From NCBI GenBank assembly GCA_017654935.2, contig CM065711.1, forward strand, positions 35,461,825-35,525,824: a stretch of DNA of 64,000 bases, in the 5' to 3' direction. The stretch comes from Phymorhynchus buccinoides (lineage: Eukaryota > Mollusca > Gastropoda > Neogastropoda > Raphitomidae). Numbering within the stretch: the stretch's first letter is position 1; every line of letters starts with the position of its first letter. The translations under genes were made by a program, and so were the position numbers. The notes beneath the pieces are model-generated. The model was not told the origin of the DNA. It was given only the letters and a program-made list of their open reading frames with translations, and searched no databases. This document shows positions 1 through 11,179 of this stretch, piece after piece.

Positions 1-1065
1 GCCAGTGGAGGGACTGCAACAGAGGAGTGACATGCTGACGTCTAGATGTTCTGCAGACAAGTCTGGCGGCACTATTCTGGACCTTCTGGAGCTTGTCCAG
101 AAGGTACTTTGGTGAGCCAGCCAAGAGACTGTTGCAGTAATCCAGCCTTGAGAGAACTAACGAACAGACCAGAGTTTTTGTGGCTTCAGTGGAAAGCAAG
201 TGTCTAATCGAGCTGATCTTGCGTATTTCCAGATATGCTGCCCTACAGACATTTGAAACATGCTGCTTGAAGGAAATGGTGGAATCAAAAGTCACGCCAA
301 GGTTACGAGCCTGTGATGAGAACGAAATATCAGAACTCCCAATGCTAACAGAAGAAGGAAGAGAGGGGTGGTTTTGGAGTTTGGGAGGGGCAATGAGCAG
401 AAGTTCTGTTTTGTCGTCATTAAGCTGCAGCTTATTCATAGACATCCATTGTTTTAAATCATGGAAACAGTTTTGAATTTTGCTAACTGCATCTGTGAGT
501 TCAGATATAGTGCTTGACTTGTACATTTGAGTGTCGTCAGCGAAGCTCTCATGCGACAAGGAGTGCTGGTCAATAACGTCAGACACAGGTCTGACGTACA
601 TAGCGAACAGTACAGGCCCAAGGACAGAGCCTTGTGGAACCCGCAGGTGAGAGGTGTTGTAGACGAAGACAGACCATTGACAACAACTGTCTGGAAACGA
701 TCATTGAGATAAGATTTTAGCCAGGTAAGAACTGTGCCCTGAATGCCAAATGAAGCTTGGAGTCTAGAAAGCAGAATATCGTGATCGATGGTGTCAAATG
801 CCGCGGAAAGGTCTAACAGGGATAGAAGAGAGACTTTGTCATCATCAAGGGCGAGAAGAAGATCATTTACAACTTTCAGGAGTGCAGTCTCTGTGCTGTG
901 ACCAGCCCTGTAAGCAGACTGGTGGGGGTCAATCAAATTGTTCTGCGTAAGATGAGCAGAAAGCTGAGCAAGTACGATTCTCTCAAGAACTTTTGCAAGG
1001 AAGGGAAGATTTGAGACAGGTCTGTAATGTTTCAGTGAATTTGGATCAATAAAGAGGTATAACCA
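1..1065 (-). pseudogene. LINE reverse transcriptase fragment (L2/CR1-like), 5'-truncated and frameshifted
   Basis: Read on the minus strand, this is the reverse transcriptase of a non-LTR retrotransposon. From about 1050 downward I see HYRPVSNLPF, then HSTETALL near 890, then DLSAAFDTIDHD near 800, the palm motif with the first catalytic Asp. A frameshift near 655 breaks the frame. After it the reading resumes with VPQGSVLGP and FADD (533-544), the second catalytic motif, then LDYCNSLLAG and the LQKVQNSAARL block near 60-160. These blocks are typical of the L2/CR1 group. The endonuclease half is absent upstream (5' truncation), and the element runs off the window start. The frameshift makes it non-functional. 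The clade call rests on motif style only. Confidence 0.85.
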
Positions 1066-1074
1066 AGGATTCAA

Positions 1075-2270
1075 CTAGTAAACTATAGAACACGTCTGGC
1101 TATGTTCATGTGACCGAGTGACGTAAGTAGTCTACTCGTCACAAGTTAGTCAGATCAGATGGCTCTCATTTCCCTCTTTTAGTCAGTACTAACTGATCAA
1201 TACCAAGTATCAGTGTTGTAGAGTTATTAGTTTTTAGATGCTAGAACCCATTAAACTGGCTCTCAAAATACATAGTTTTCGCCTATTTTAATAGTCATAG
1301 TTTTATAACTTATATCTCAATTTGTATCACATTGTAGCTGGGTTCGCGCCCTTTATTTTGATATGTTTCATGTGTTGCTTAAGGCGGCGACAGACTATGT
1401 GACCGCCTCATATGACTTGATCAGGTCATGACGTTTCACCTCATTTGCATGCCATCCTGCTTGATCAGTACGACGCAGTCCGGGCGAGTCAGGTGACAGA
1501 GCCGAGTAGGGCAGTTTCTAGATTTTGATAATCGGATCAGTTCACTTGCCACCATTGACCAATCAAAAACGATTAAAAAGGACCATACTCAGCTCCATTC
1601 GAACCTAAAAACGTTCTGGAAAACGTTTCAGCATTATGTCCTGCTACACATAGACACCGTATACAAACTGTATCTATGTAACCTACCTTTTATGTCACAT
1701 TCTTCAAGATAAAGTGAGCGCACACACCTTTATTTCGCAAAAAAATCGGTCTCCTGGGGCAGATTTGCCAGCTGCCATTGAATCTCACACAAAAATGACG
1801 TAACGCTGTCAGAGTATACGTAATATTATGACGCCAAGTTGTACACCTTGAAGTTCCTGTCTTCTTGTTCTAGTCCAGGCGAAATTATAAGGTTTACCTT
1901 GTTTTGTGATATATATTAGGTTTCTATGTGGATCTAACATGATTTGAGGATGCTGAATCCAAATCCGTCGGAGGCTAAGTTGTAAAAATTGGGCATTTTG
2001 AGTTATGACGTAATATTCAAAATGGCCGCCATGGGACTCTAGAGAACTGTAAAGACATGCACTTAACGTAATTATTTTGTATCTAATGCTTTTTTTGGTA
2101 AGAAAAATAGTATGATATGCTGAAATGATTCAAACTATGTGAACTATATCCTATTTTAGTACTTATTAGCCCCCAGCCACTCTGCGGAGAGGGCTATCAC
2201 GATATTTCGTGTCCTTTCATTTGCCTGACAAATCTTAAGAGCCATGTCACAGGATCACTTCGAATGTGTG
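1075..2270. other. Intergenic stretch, no gene seen
   Basis: No reading frame of useful length and no recognisable domain on either strand. The sequence is moderately AT-rich. TGACGTAA-like words recur (near 1120, 1797 and 2007), but too few to argue for regulation. It may hold old transposon sequence that I cannot place. Confidence 0.4.
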
Positions 2271-2454
2271 TGCTACTATTTTAATGAAGCTGATGTGCCC
2301 CTAAGCATGCCATGTTGACCTTGACCTTTGGCCTTGAGTATGTGTGCAACCCTTTTTTTCATGCGATTTTTGTGTGACTGATGAGGACGGAAAGGGCGTG
2401 TGTGTGTGTTAAATTTTGACCAAATGACAACTTTTTCATTGCTACTGGGTTTAA

Positions 2455-2606
2455 CGTGTGCTACGTGCATGGGCACCTCGATTTATCGTCTCATCCGAAA
2501 GACTCCATGTTCAGACCATATTAAGGCCTTGTGCAGAGTGAGAGGAAAAAAACTATGCCCAGATTCGAACTCGGGTTTCAGACTTCTAGGCTGCACTGCT
2601 GACTGA
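2455..2606 (-). repeat. Possible tRNA-related SINE remnant
   Basis: The stretch contains the word cgtctcatccgaaagact, which I associate with conserved SINE bodies in animals. About 80 bp later comes gattcgaactcgggtttca, which on the minus strand resembles a Pol III B box (consensus GGTTCGAANCC). A clear A box was not found. The neighbouring 2310-2337 also holds gaccttgacctttgg, the reverse complement of the AGGTCA-type words seen at 13605-14010. This is a pattern match only. Confidence 0.35.
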
Positions 2607-3050
2607 CTAAGAAATTTTTCACACATTCTGAGAAAATCCATTTTAGTTAATAATAGTGATCTTCAAGTTTGCTTCTTACATATGCATATACAGTTGCTTG
2701 GTTTAGATGCTGTGTGCTTATCTTTCTAGTGGTGCCTTGATTGCTTCATGTCACTGAAGGCCTCTCAGTGCAAATGGCCTGCTCCAGAGGACACTTAAAG
2801 ACCCACCAGATCACGTGTCAAAATCACGGGTTTCACGTGTTTCCCTCTTATAGCTGGTAAGAAATCTTCTTTTGACCAAGTTTGATTCCCGTACAAATGT
2901 CCCCAAATTGAAACCGAAACATTTTAAAGAGCAGCCTCAATTTAAAGTTGGAGACATTAGTATGTGGGTCGTAGCCACCCAGGAAAAAAACAAAAGGACT
3001 TAATCGTGGTGCGTCAGTGTGTCTTTAAAGAGAACTTCGCCCCAACATTT
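2607..3050. other. No gene seen
   Basis: No open frame with recognisable content and no simple repeat. Plain intergenic sequence between the SINE-like remnant and a short tandem dimer. Confidence 0.4.
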
Positions 3051-3242
3051 ACCTTTAAATATCTCTGCTGAACTAACTGCCCATGCACTGAAATGACCAG
3101 ATGATGGCAATGCAGCACCGCAGGGGGACAGGATTGACCGACCCCTTTATGATATCTCTACTGAACTAACTACCCATGAAATGACCAAATGATGACAATG
3201 CAGCACGCAGGGGGGGGACATGATTGACCGACCCCTTTATAA
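3051..3242. repeat. Tandem dimer of a ~90 bp unit
   Basis: Two adjacent copies share tctactgaactaactaccc-like and gattgaccgacccctttat words. The second copy lacks a few bases and carries a longer G run. No coding content is visible. Confidence 0.75.
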
Positions 3243-3429
3243 TATTATTTTCTTTTATTCTTTTCAGAACACAGAACAAATCGTAAAGTTAAAATTAAAG
3301 TTATTGAGTTTCTTTCTTAGGTTCACAAACTGATACATTGGACACAAACAAATTTTTATTAAAGTAAACTATATATAAGAGGAAAGTTTAATGGTGTGGT
3401 TGTTTTTTCTTCTTCAATTCTTGTACGTT

Positions 3430-3435
3430 AGAGAG

Positions 3436-3477
<42 letters not shown>
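3430..3477. repeat. (GA)n(TA)n microsatellite
   Basis: A short GA run is followed by about 18 TA dinucleotides. It directly abuts the 5' truncation point of the Penelope-like fragment, so the element probably joined the chromosome at or within this tract. Confidence 0.95.
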
Positions 3478-3480
<3 letters not shown>

Positions 3481-4316
3481 ATCCAAGGCACTGCGTAAAC
3501 GGCATACCATCAAGCCAGTTTTTACGACTTCGACGCCTTTGCAGCAACGATGAGGACTTTGAACGCCAGTGCAACACAATGGCCAACAACTTCAAAAAGA
3601 AGTGCTATCCAGAGTGGGCTATCAAAAAGGGAAGGGAGAAGGCCAAAGCAACACAACGAGGGAGTACACTCGAGTACCAGCCACAACAGAAAGCCGGGAG
3701 AGTTCCCATGGTGGTGACCCACAATCCCCGCAACCCTCCACTCAGTAAATATCTCAGGGACAGTCTGCCTACCCTCCACCAGAGCGCCAGGATGAGGAAA
3801 GTGGCTCTTGAACCCCCCATCCTGGGAGAACGGAACAGCAGATCCCTGAGAGATTTGCTGATGCCTTCAGCTCCTCATGCCCTGCCCTGTGATGTGGATC
3901 CTGGCTGCCACAGATGTTCCAAGACGTGCGCTGCCTGCCGTCTTCATCTGATGGAAGCCACGGGGTTCTCCAGTGACAGGACGGGGGAGAGGTTCACCAT
4001 CAGGCAGAACCTATGCTGTGGATCTACTAACGTCATCTACCTGCTGTTCTGCCAACTATGTAGAAACGCCCAGTATGTTGGAGAGACAAAGAACTCAGTT
4101 AGCGTAAGGTTCACTCTACACCGGTCCCATATCAGGCACAACACTGGGACTCTGGTGGCAGAGCACTTCAACTTGGCCGGACATTCCTGTGAGAATGTCA
4201 GATGCATCATCCTCGAACAGGTCTTTGTCCAGAGCAAGGAGTCCAGACTCCGTCGTGAAAAGTTCTGGATGGACAAGCTGAAGACCATGGCTCCGCTGGG
4301 TCTGAACTCTCTCTAA
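3478..4316 (+). pseudogene. Penelope-like element, 3' part: end of RT domain plus complete GIY-YIG endonuclease
   Basis: The frame is open from the TA tract to a stop at 4314-4316. The Met codon at 3579 is internal, because homology to the family begins upstream with CHPRH and IPSSQFLRLRRLCS, the segment that ends the Penelope-type reverse transcriptase. A Cys-rich linker follows (CDVDPGCHRC, CAAC, near 3890-3950). Then comes the GIY-YIG nuclease: VIYLLFCQLC (near 4030), QYVGET (near 4075), the VSVRF...HRSHI helix, and the closing RREKFWMDKLKT and GLNSL. The domain has no internal stop or frameshift. The reverse transcriptase palm is missing, so this is a dead 5'-truncated copy. Members of this family move by target-primed reverse transcription using this nuclease. 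Confidence 0.9.
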
Positions 4317-4522
4317 TGAATTGTCTGAGAGGGCAGTTATTTCTCCATCGAGCTGTGTTATTTGTTTATAGTGGAGATGCTTTACCCAGGATCCACTCTC
4401 TTGACCTGTTCCTAGGGGAGATGCTTTATTTGTTTATAGTGGAGGCGCTTGGCCCAGGTTACACACCCACTCTCTTGGCATTATCATAGTGGAGATGCTG
4501 AATTTGTTTATAATGAAGATGC
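4317..4522 (+). repeat. 3' tail of the Penelope-like element with short internal repeats
   Basis: Downstream of the stop codon the word tttgtttatagtggagatgc recurs with variants about three times (near 4360, 4430 and 4503), separated by cccaggatccactctcttg-like spacers. The series runs straight into the assembly gap, so the full extent is unknown. Confidence 0.6.
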
Positions 4523-5022
4523 NNNNNNNNNNNNNNNNNNNNNNNNNNNNNNNNNNNNNNNNNNNNNNNNNNNNNNNNNNNNNNNNNNNNNNNNNNNNNN
4601 NNNNNNNNNNNNNNNNNNNNNNNNNNNNNNNNNNNNNNNNNNNNNNNNNNNNNNNNNNNNNNNNNNNNNNNNNNNNNNNNNNNNNNNNNNNNNNNNNNNN
4701 NNNNNNNNNNNNNNNNNNNNNNNNNNNNNNNNNNNNNNNNNNNNNNNNNNNNNNNNNNNNNNNNNNNNNNNNNNNNNNNNNNNNNNNNNNNNNNNNNNNN
4801 NNNNNNNNNNNNNNNNNNNNNNNNNNNNNNNNNNNNNNNNNNNNNNNNNNNNNNNNNNNNNNNNNNNNNNNNNNNNNNNNNNNNNNNNNNNNNNNNNNNN
4901 NNNNNNNNNNNNNNNNNNNNNNNNNNNNNNNNNNNNNNNNNNNNNNNNNNNNNNNNNNNNNNNNNNNNNNNNNNNNNNNNNNNNNNNNNNNNNNNNNNNN
5001 NNNNNNNNNNNNNNNNNNNNNN
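4523..5022. other. Assembly gap
   Basis: Exactly 500 consecutive N. A round 500 suggests a scaffolding placeholder rather than a measured distance. Confidence 1.
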
Positions 5023-5740
5023 TGGGTAGGAAGTAGTTACGGCGCGGCGCACACGTCACACAAGGAATAGTAGAATAGATAAGTTGATTGGTGCTCATCT
5101 TTCAAGAGACATATCTAAGCTTCTACCCCTTTTATGAGCAATGGCACCAAGGCCAGTCACTAAAAAGATGATCGGATTGAGTAATAGGAGCTCTGAGAAG
5201 AATAAAAACGTATATTACCTTAAGGCCTAGAGTATAGAAGAGCACGGGGAGCTGATTGTAAATTTAAGTATATTAAACGGAATATGATATAGAACTACAA
5301 AACACACACTTTTTCTCTCTTAGTAACCTACCACTAGATTGACACTCTAAAACTAACAAAAATCATTATTTACACTGTTAATATTTAGCAAATTTTTTCA
5401 CTAAAGGGTTATTACACAATTGAAAGCACGAACAAAATGATATGGCAACCGCAAATAGATGATTTTTGGGGAAGATATGCTTCCATACTAACATAAGTAT
5501 CAGTAATAATAGTATAGGTGATCAGTTTGCGTACATGTGTAGTCTATAAAAAACAGTTTTTAAATTGGGTCCTTATAAACTAAAACGGAAATAGCAGGTT
5601 AAGCCAGTTAAATCTACATTAAATGTATGCCATATATATGATAGATATGATGTGCTCGTGCTATTAGTCATAATAATATAGGCTATAGTAATCATTAACA
5701 ACCATGTAAACAATCAAGTATTGTATATCCAGTACCTTCA
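5023..5740. other. AT-rich stretch, no gene seen
   Basis: AT-rich sequence with frequent stops in all frames. No recognisable repeat or domain. Confidence 0.5.
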
Positions 5741-5744
5741 GCCG

Positions 5745-5945
5745 TGTCAGGACCCCAATCATCCCACAAAACAAGGGGTCCAGGGAACTCCTTCACTTAC
5801 CAATATAGAGGGTCCTAGGGGAGGGATAAGAGGGGCCCGTTTACATTGTGAATGCTTAAAAATAACTTTATAGTGCATCTTTGGCCTTGGGACTTTTAGG
5901 GGTCACATAGAGTTCTAGGAATACCATGGGTCGCGCAAAAAACAC
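5745..5945 (+). repeat. Dispersed repeat, copy 1 (inverted partner at 10725-10990)
   Basis: The words cccacaaaacaaggggtcc, ctccttcacttac, atagagggtcctag and tagtgcatctttgg occur here. They recur in the same order on the opposite strand at 10725-10990. The shared length is about 200 bp with scattered differences. The repeated core of the following CA-rich array derives from the inner end of this element. Confidence 0.85.
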
Positions 5946-6052
5946 ACCAAAACACACACACCCCCCACACACACACACACAAACACACACCAACACACTG
6001 CACATTCTATTTAGAGGGTCCCTTAGAGTTTCTAGGAAGAAATGGGTCACCA

Positions 6053-6102
<50 letters not shown>

Positions 6103-6284
6103 CACACACACACACACACACACACAACACACCCACCACACCACCTGCACATTCTTTAGAGCGGTCCCTTAGAGTTCAGGGAATACATGGTGAGTCACAC
6201 AAACAACCACACACAACACCACACACACACACACACACCACCACACAAACACACACACACACAACCACACACAACACACACACA

Positions 6285-6315
<31 letters not shown>

Positions 6316-6363
6316 CAACCACTGCACATATTTAGAGGGTCCTTAGAGTTCTAGGATAATGGG

Positions 6364-6396
<33 letters not shown>

Positions 6397-6517
6397 ACAC
6401 ACACACACACCAACACACACAACAACACACACACACACAACCACCCTGCACATTCTTTTAGAGGGGCGTTAGAGTTCTAGAATACATGGGTCAGCACTAC
6501 ACACACACACACACCAC

Positions 6518-6554
<37 letters not shown>

Positions 6555-6685
6555 CACCACACACAAACGCACACGCACACACGCAACACACACTTCACAT
6601 TCTTTTAGAGGGTTCCCTAGAGTCTAGAAAATGGGGTCACACACACACACCACACACAACGACACACACCACACACACACTACAC

Positions 6686-6720
<35 letters not shown>

Positions 6721-6827
6721 CCACACACACCCTGCACATTTCTTTAGAGGGTCCCTTAGAGTTCTAGAATACATGGGGCACACACACACACAACACCACA
6801 CACAACACACACACACACACAAACACA

Positions 6828-6877
<50 letters not shown>

Positions 6878-7012
6878 TTCTTTAGAGGGTCCTTAGGTTC
6901 TAGGAATAAATGGGTCACACACACACACACACAACACACACACAAACAACACACACACACACCACACACACACACACCACACACACACACACACACATCA
7001 CCACCCGGCAAC
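5946..7012 (+). repeat. Composite array: ~50 bp core alternating with (CA)n blocks
   Basis: About seven copies of a core containing tgcacattctttagagggtc, then ccttagagttctagaatac and atgggtcac, start near 5998, 6146, 6325, 6446, 6594, 6732 and 6870. They are separated by CA-rich blocks of variable length, giving a period of about 120-180 bp. The same core appears once, inverted and without CA expansion, at 10780-10830. That suggests the array grew from the dispersed repeat next to it. Confidence 0.85.
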
Positions 7013-7079
7013 TGTGTGTGTGCTAACATGTGTTATGTGATGTGGTTCAGTGTGTGACAATTGAAGGTTGGGGCTGTGC

Positions 7080-7384
7080 AGTCAGTTCTTGTCCCGGGGG
7101 CGCGTCTTTTCTCTCTGTGTTGTCTCTGTCTCGTCATGTCTATGTCTGTCTCTTCTCTCCTCTCGCTATACAGATCATATATCGGTATTCTCCTATCTAT
7201 ATCACTTCTCTAGAACTCTCTGTATATCTTCTCTCTGTCTCTCTCTCTCTCTCTCTCTGTCTCTTCTCTCTGTCTATCTCTTTCTCTCTCTGCGTACTCT
7301 CTATCTCCTCTCCTCCTCTCTCTCTCTCGATATATCTCTCTCTGTCTCTCTCTCTCTCTGTCTCTCTATGTCTCTCTCTTCTCT

Positions 7385-7445
<61 letters not shown>

Positions 7446-7653
7446 CCTTCTTATGTCTCTCCAATCTTTCTATTACTCTGGCTCTTTTCTTTCACGTCTC
7501 TCGCGTTAGTTCTATGTTTAACTCTCTATCATTGTCCCTCTCTCTGTCTGTCCCACTGTGTGACTGTGCCCCCCTCCGCCCTTTCTCTATCTGTGTTATC
7601 TGATCTATTTCTTTTTCTCTCCTCTGATGCATGTCTCTCTACTCTCTCCTCTC

Positions 7654-7701
<48 letters not shown>

Positions 7702-7935
7702 TCTCTCCCATACTCTCTCACTCTCTCACTCCACTTGCTCTCTCACCCTTTATCTCTCCCCCTCAATTTTCTTCCTGTAGTGCCCCTTTATGCAATCCGC
7801 TTATATGCAATGTTCTCTCTCTCTCTCTCGGATGAGTGAGTGGTGGCACCTATATATGTCCATGTCCTCTCTCTTCTCTCTGCTCCTCTCTCTCTCTCTC
7901 TGTTCTCTCTCTATCTCTCTCTCCCTCCCTCCCCC
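7080..7935. repeat. Long CT-rich low-complexity tract
   Basis: Almost pure TCTC with scattered G, A and T interruptions over about 850 bp. The long open frames in it are compositional and encode only Ser/Leu strings. Confidence 0.95.
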
Positions 7936-8450
7936 AGATGGCATGCTTCTAAGGCTTTCCTCATAAGAAAAGATAAGTAATTGGAAGCAAGTTTTGGTAG
8001 TTTTTGTGATAGACTTTTACAATAAACTTCTCCTATTGTGTTTGTACATGTAGGATGTTATTGACCTGTTTGATGTTTACTGTGGTGACAGTCATGAGAA
8101 AACCATTGCTGTTGATGGGACTACAAGGCGTATTGTAAAAATAAAAGAATAAAATAAATCCCCTATGTGTAAAACAGGTTCCATACCAAACTATATGGAA
8201 AATACCCCCCACCCCACCCCCATTTCCACATTGCTTTCCTACATGTGACACACACACACACATACTTGAACACATTTATAAACGCAAACATGCATGCACA
8301 CACACACACACTACATGCACATACACGCACTCACTAGCTCTTGCTTTCACTGATAGTGATACTTATGTATCATACATACACACAAATATATACATACTTC
8401 TTCCCGTCAAACGGCCAACTTCAACAGATTGAAGATAATCGCCGATACAG
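7936..8450. other. Intergenic with short CA tracts, no gene seen
   Basis: Ordinary sequence with two small CA runs (near 8249-8262 and 8299-8311). No domain recognised. Confidence 0.5.
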
Positions 8451-8454
8451 TGGA

Positions 8455-8645
8455 AGATATCGCGCTACAGCTGAACCTCCCTTTTAAGACCTTCAAAAAT
8501 CATCAAAAATTGGGTCTTATAAGGGAGGGGTTTATAAGGGAGGTAATTTTATTACTTAAAAAGAAGGACAGTGTCTCAGAAAAGTAGGTCTTGTATGAGA
8601 GGGAGTCTTATAATGAGAGGTATTATAAGGGAGGTTCCACTGTTA
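8455..8645. repeat. Dispersed repeat with internally repeated 'cttataagggagg' words
   Basis: The words ctcccttttaagacc, gtcttataagggagg, tttataagggagg and tattataagggaggttcc form a short series of direct and inverted near-copies. The region begins with ctgaacctccctttt and ends with gggaggttccactg, so its two ends are roughly inverted relative to each other. It could be a small foldback element. Confidence 0.5.
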
Positions 8646-8786
8646 TTCAAAAAACAAAAGAAAACCGAAGGTCACCACGCAGTGTATGATTCCAGCAGAA
8701 AAAAGAAATAGATATATATTAATAGATAGATAAAATAAAATAATTAAATAATAAATAAAACTTTAAATATTGCACGCAGACATGCA

Positions 8787-8787
<1 letters not shown>

Positions 8788-8838
<51 letters not shown>
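8788..8838. repeat. (CA)n microsatellite
   Basis: About 25 CA dinucleotides, preceded by an AT-rich segment at 8700-8770. Confidence 0.95.
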
Positions 8839-8839
<1 letters not shown>

Positions 8840-8924
8840 ACACAGAACTAAGTACACACACATGGCACACACATGTTGGCATGCAGGCACACACACAAAC
8901 TAACCCTATCTTTTTCACATGCAC

Positions 8925-9385
8925 ATGTACACACAAATAGATCCACATATACACATTCATGGGTTCACAGAAATGCATGCACATGCACACACCAATAGAT
9001 CCACATATACATGGGTTCACAGACATACATGCACATGCACACACCAATAGATCCACATATACACATTCATGGGTTCACAGACATACATGCACATGCACAC
9101 ACCAATAGATCCACATATACACATCCATGGGTTCACAGACATACATGCACATGTACACACCAATAGATCCACATATACACATACATGGGTTCACAGACAT
9201 ACATGCACATGTACACACCAATAGACCCTATCATACATTTTCTCAGACATACATGCACATGCACACACCAATAGATCCACATATACACATTCATGGGTTC
9301 ACAGACATACATGCACATGTACACACCAATAGATCCACATATACACATTCATGGGTTCACAGACATACATGCACATGCACAGGAC
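8925..9385 (+). repeat. 58-bp minisatellite, about eight units
   Basis: Each unit contains caccaatagatccacatat, then acattcatgggttcacagac and atacatgcacatg. One unit near 9225-9245 is divergent (accctatcatacattttctc). Fifty-eight is not a multiple of three, so this array is not a frame-preserving expansion. Confidence 0.95.
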
Positions 9386-9560
9386 ATACAAGCATGAATG
9401 CACACATATATGTCTGTGTCTGTCTGCCTGTCTGTCCTTTTCTCTCACTCTGTCTTCTAAAGAATTGGGAATACATACAAGTTGATGACTCGGCATCTTT
9501 TTTCTGGCCCTGTTACTGTGATTATTATATCGTATTGCTTTCTTCTTGTTTGTTGTTCAG

Positions 9561-10658
9561 TTGGAGCTCTGAGCGGATCAGACTATGGAAGGGAAGGATG
9601 ACATCCCACAGCCATCTTGTAGCTGTGGGGAGTACTGCTCTACACCAATGGAGTCCTTGAATGCAGTGAATTATGAACACAGCTGCATGGAACCTGGCAG
9701 CGACACATCCGAGGTGAAAGATGAGCCTGTCCCTGTGTGCAGAAAGGAATCACGGTGTAATGCCAGCAGCAGTGAGGCTGAAGCTGAAATGGTTTTTAGA
9801 GGCGTGGAGACTGAAGTTTGGTGCAATATAGTGAAAAGTGGTCCTGAAAATAGTGGAGTTCAGATTGAACTTTTGAAGAACAGTGGAAATAAATGTGAAT
9901 CTGTGAGTAGTGTGAGCAGTGGAAGTATAACGGAATCTTTGAATAGTAGAATGAAAACAGACTCTGTGAATAGGGGAGTTAAAACTCAATCTGTGAATAG
10001 CGGAGTGAAGACTTTACCTGTGAATATTGGAGAGAAAACTCAGCCTTTTGATTATGTAGTGAAAGCTGAGCATCTTCATTGTGGAGTTAAAATTGAACTA
10101 GTTACTTCTGAAGCTGATATTAATGATGACTCAGAATCTCAACCGACAAATTTTAACGATGTCATCAAAACTGAGGCACATGATACAGCAGAAATCTGTG
10201 ATGTCATAAAAACTGAGGCACATGATACAGCAGAAATCTGTGATGTCATCAAAGCTGATGCACATGATACAGCAGAAATCTGCGAAGTCATCAATACTGA
10301 GGCACATGATACATCAGAAATCTGCGAGGACATCAATACGCAGAAAGAGGGAACAGAAAGAAATCTGTGATGTCATCAAAACTGAGGCACATGATACAGC
10401 AGAAATCTGTGATGTCATCAAAGCTGAGCCACTGACAAAAAACACCAGTGATGTCATCAGAACTGAGGTAGTGTCACCAAGCTCTGTGGAGGATGCCCAA
10501 ACTGAAGAAGGAAGAATGGCCGCATTGACAGTGACATGTGACACCGACATGACACCAGTGGCTTGCAACATTGTCAGGCCAAGGGGGGGATAAAAAACAA
10601 AAAACCGGCCGCAAGTTCAGACGAGGATTGGCATGAAGTGGAATCGGATAGATCTCGG
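9561..10658 (+). CDS. N-terminal exon of a C2H2 zinc-finger gene, rich in SUMO-type PsiKxE motifs
   Basis: A strong acceptor (ttcttgtttgttgttcag, AG at 9559-9560) opens the exon, and the ATG at 9585 follows an in-frame stop at 9570. The protein is acidic with no known fold. It carries PsiKxE words (VKDE, VKAE, VKIE and repeated IKTE/IKAE), the classical SUMO-attachment consensus. Five to six copies of a 14-residue repeat built on DVIKTEAHDTAEIC sit at 10158-10425. The frame breaks near 10345 and returns at a G run near 10580-10590. In the restored frame the exon ends with SSDEDWHEVE and a donor CGG|GTATGT at 10658/10659, in phase with the acceptor at 14442. Two compensating single-base differences could be sequence errors or real decay. 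Linkage to the finger exon is inferred from phase, strand and proximity. Confidence 0.65.
10158..10425 (+). repeat. 42-bp in-frame coding repeat (14 residues per unit)
   Basis: Units of 42 bp contain gatgtcatcaaaactgaggc followed by acatgatacagcagaaatct. One unit (about 10326-10368) is disrupted by acgcagaaagagggaacag, which is also where the reading frame shifts. Confidence 0.9.
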
Positions 10659-10724
10659 GTATGTAAATCTGTTGTCTGTTATTAACCCTTTCTCCACCAG
10701 ACATATTTTGGGGGCCAAAAAATA

Positions 10725-10990
10725 CCATTAATCTTAACCTGGGTCAGGGCTCCCAGGAACCCCCTTTTGGGGGTCTATGATGCACTAAAACTCTACAGGG
10801 ACCCTCTAAAAGAATGTGCAGGGGGTCCCAGGGATGCACTAGAAAAAAATCTTTTTAGCATTCGCTATGCCACTGGGACCCTCTATCCCACCTCTAGGAC
10901 CCTCTATTCTGTAAGTGAAGGAGTCCCTAGGACCCCTTGTTTTGCGGGACGAATGGGAGCCCTGATGGGTAGTGAAAAAAAAATCTGCAT
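10725..10990 (-). repeat. Dispersed repeat, copy 2, inverted relative to 5745-5945
   Basis: Minus-strand reading gives the same ordered words as copy 1, including aaaacaaggggtcctaggg and tgcacattcttttagagggt. It lies in the intron just after the exon donor at 10658. This copy shows the unexpanded state of the core that is amplified at 5946-7012. Confidence 0.85.
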
Positions 10991-11036
10991 TATTGCAAAT
11001 TCTTCTGTGACATGTATAGCATTACGCCTATCCTAA

Positions 11037-11058
11037 TGTGTGTGTGTGTGTGTGTGCT

Positions 11059-11102
<44 letters not shown>
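11037..11102. repeat. (GT)n microsatellite
   Basis: A GT run with two interruptions, followed by a short GA-rich segment at 11110-11130. Confidence 0.95.
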
Positions 11103-11104
<2 letters not shown>

Positions 11105-11179
11105 TCGGGTGAGAGGAGAGAGAGAGAGTGTAGTGAGTGTTGGGTAGGATGTGGGTTGGGTGGGGGTGTATAAACCGAC

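Noticed and set aside
1120..1145. Possible inverted CRE-like pair gtgacg...cgtcac
   Set aside because: A six-base stem around an ordinary spacer with no gene nearby; expected by chance.
4449..5098. Open frames of about 190 residues spanning the N gap
   Set aside because: They consist almost wholly of unknown bases.
5926..7057. His/Thr-rich and Cys/Val-rich open frames over CA repeats
   Set aside because: Translations of dinucleotide repeats with no independent evidence.
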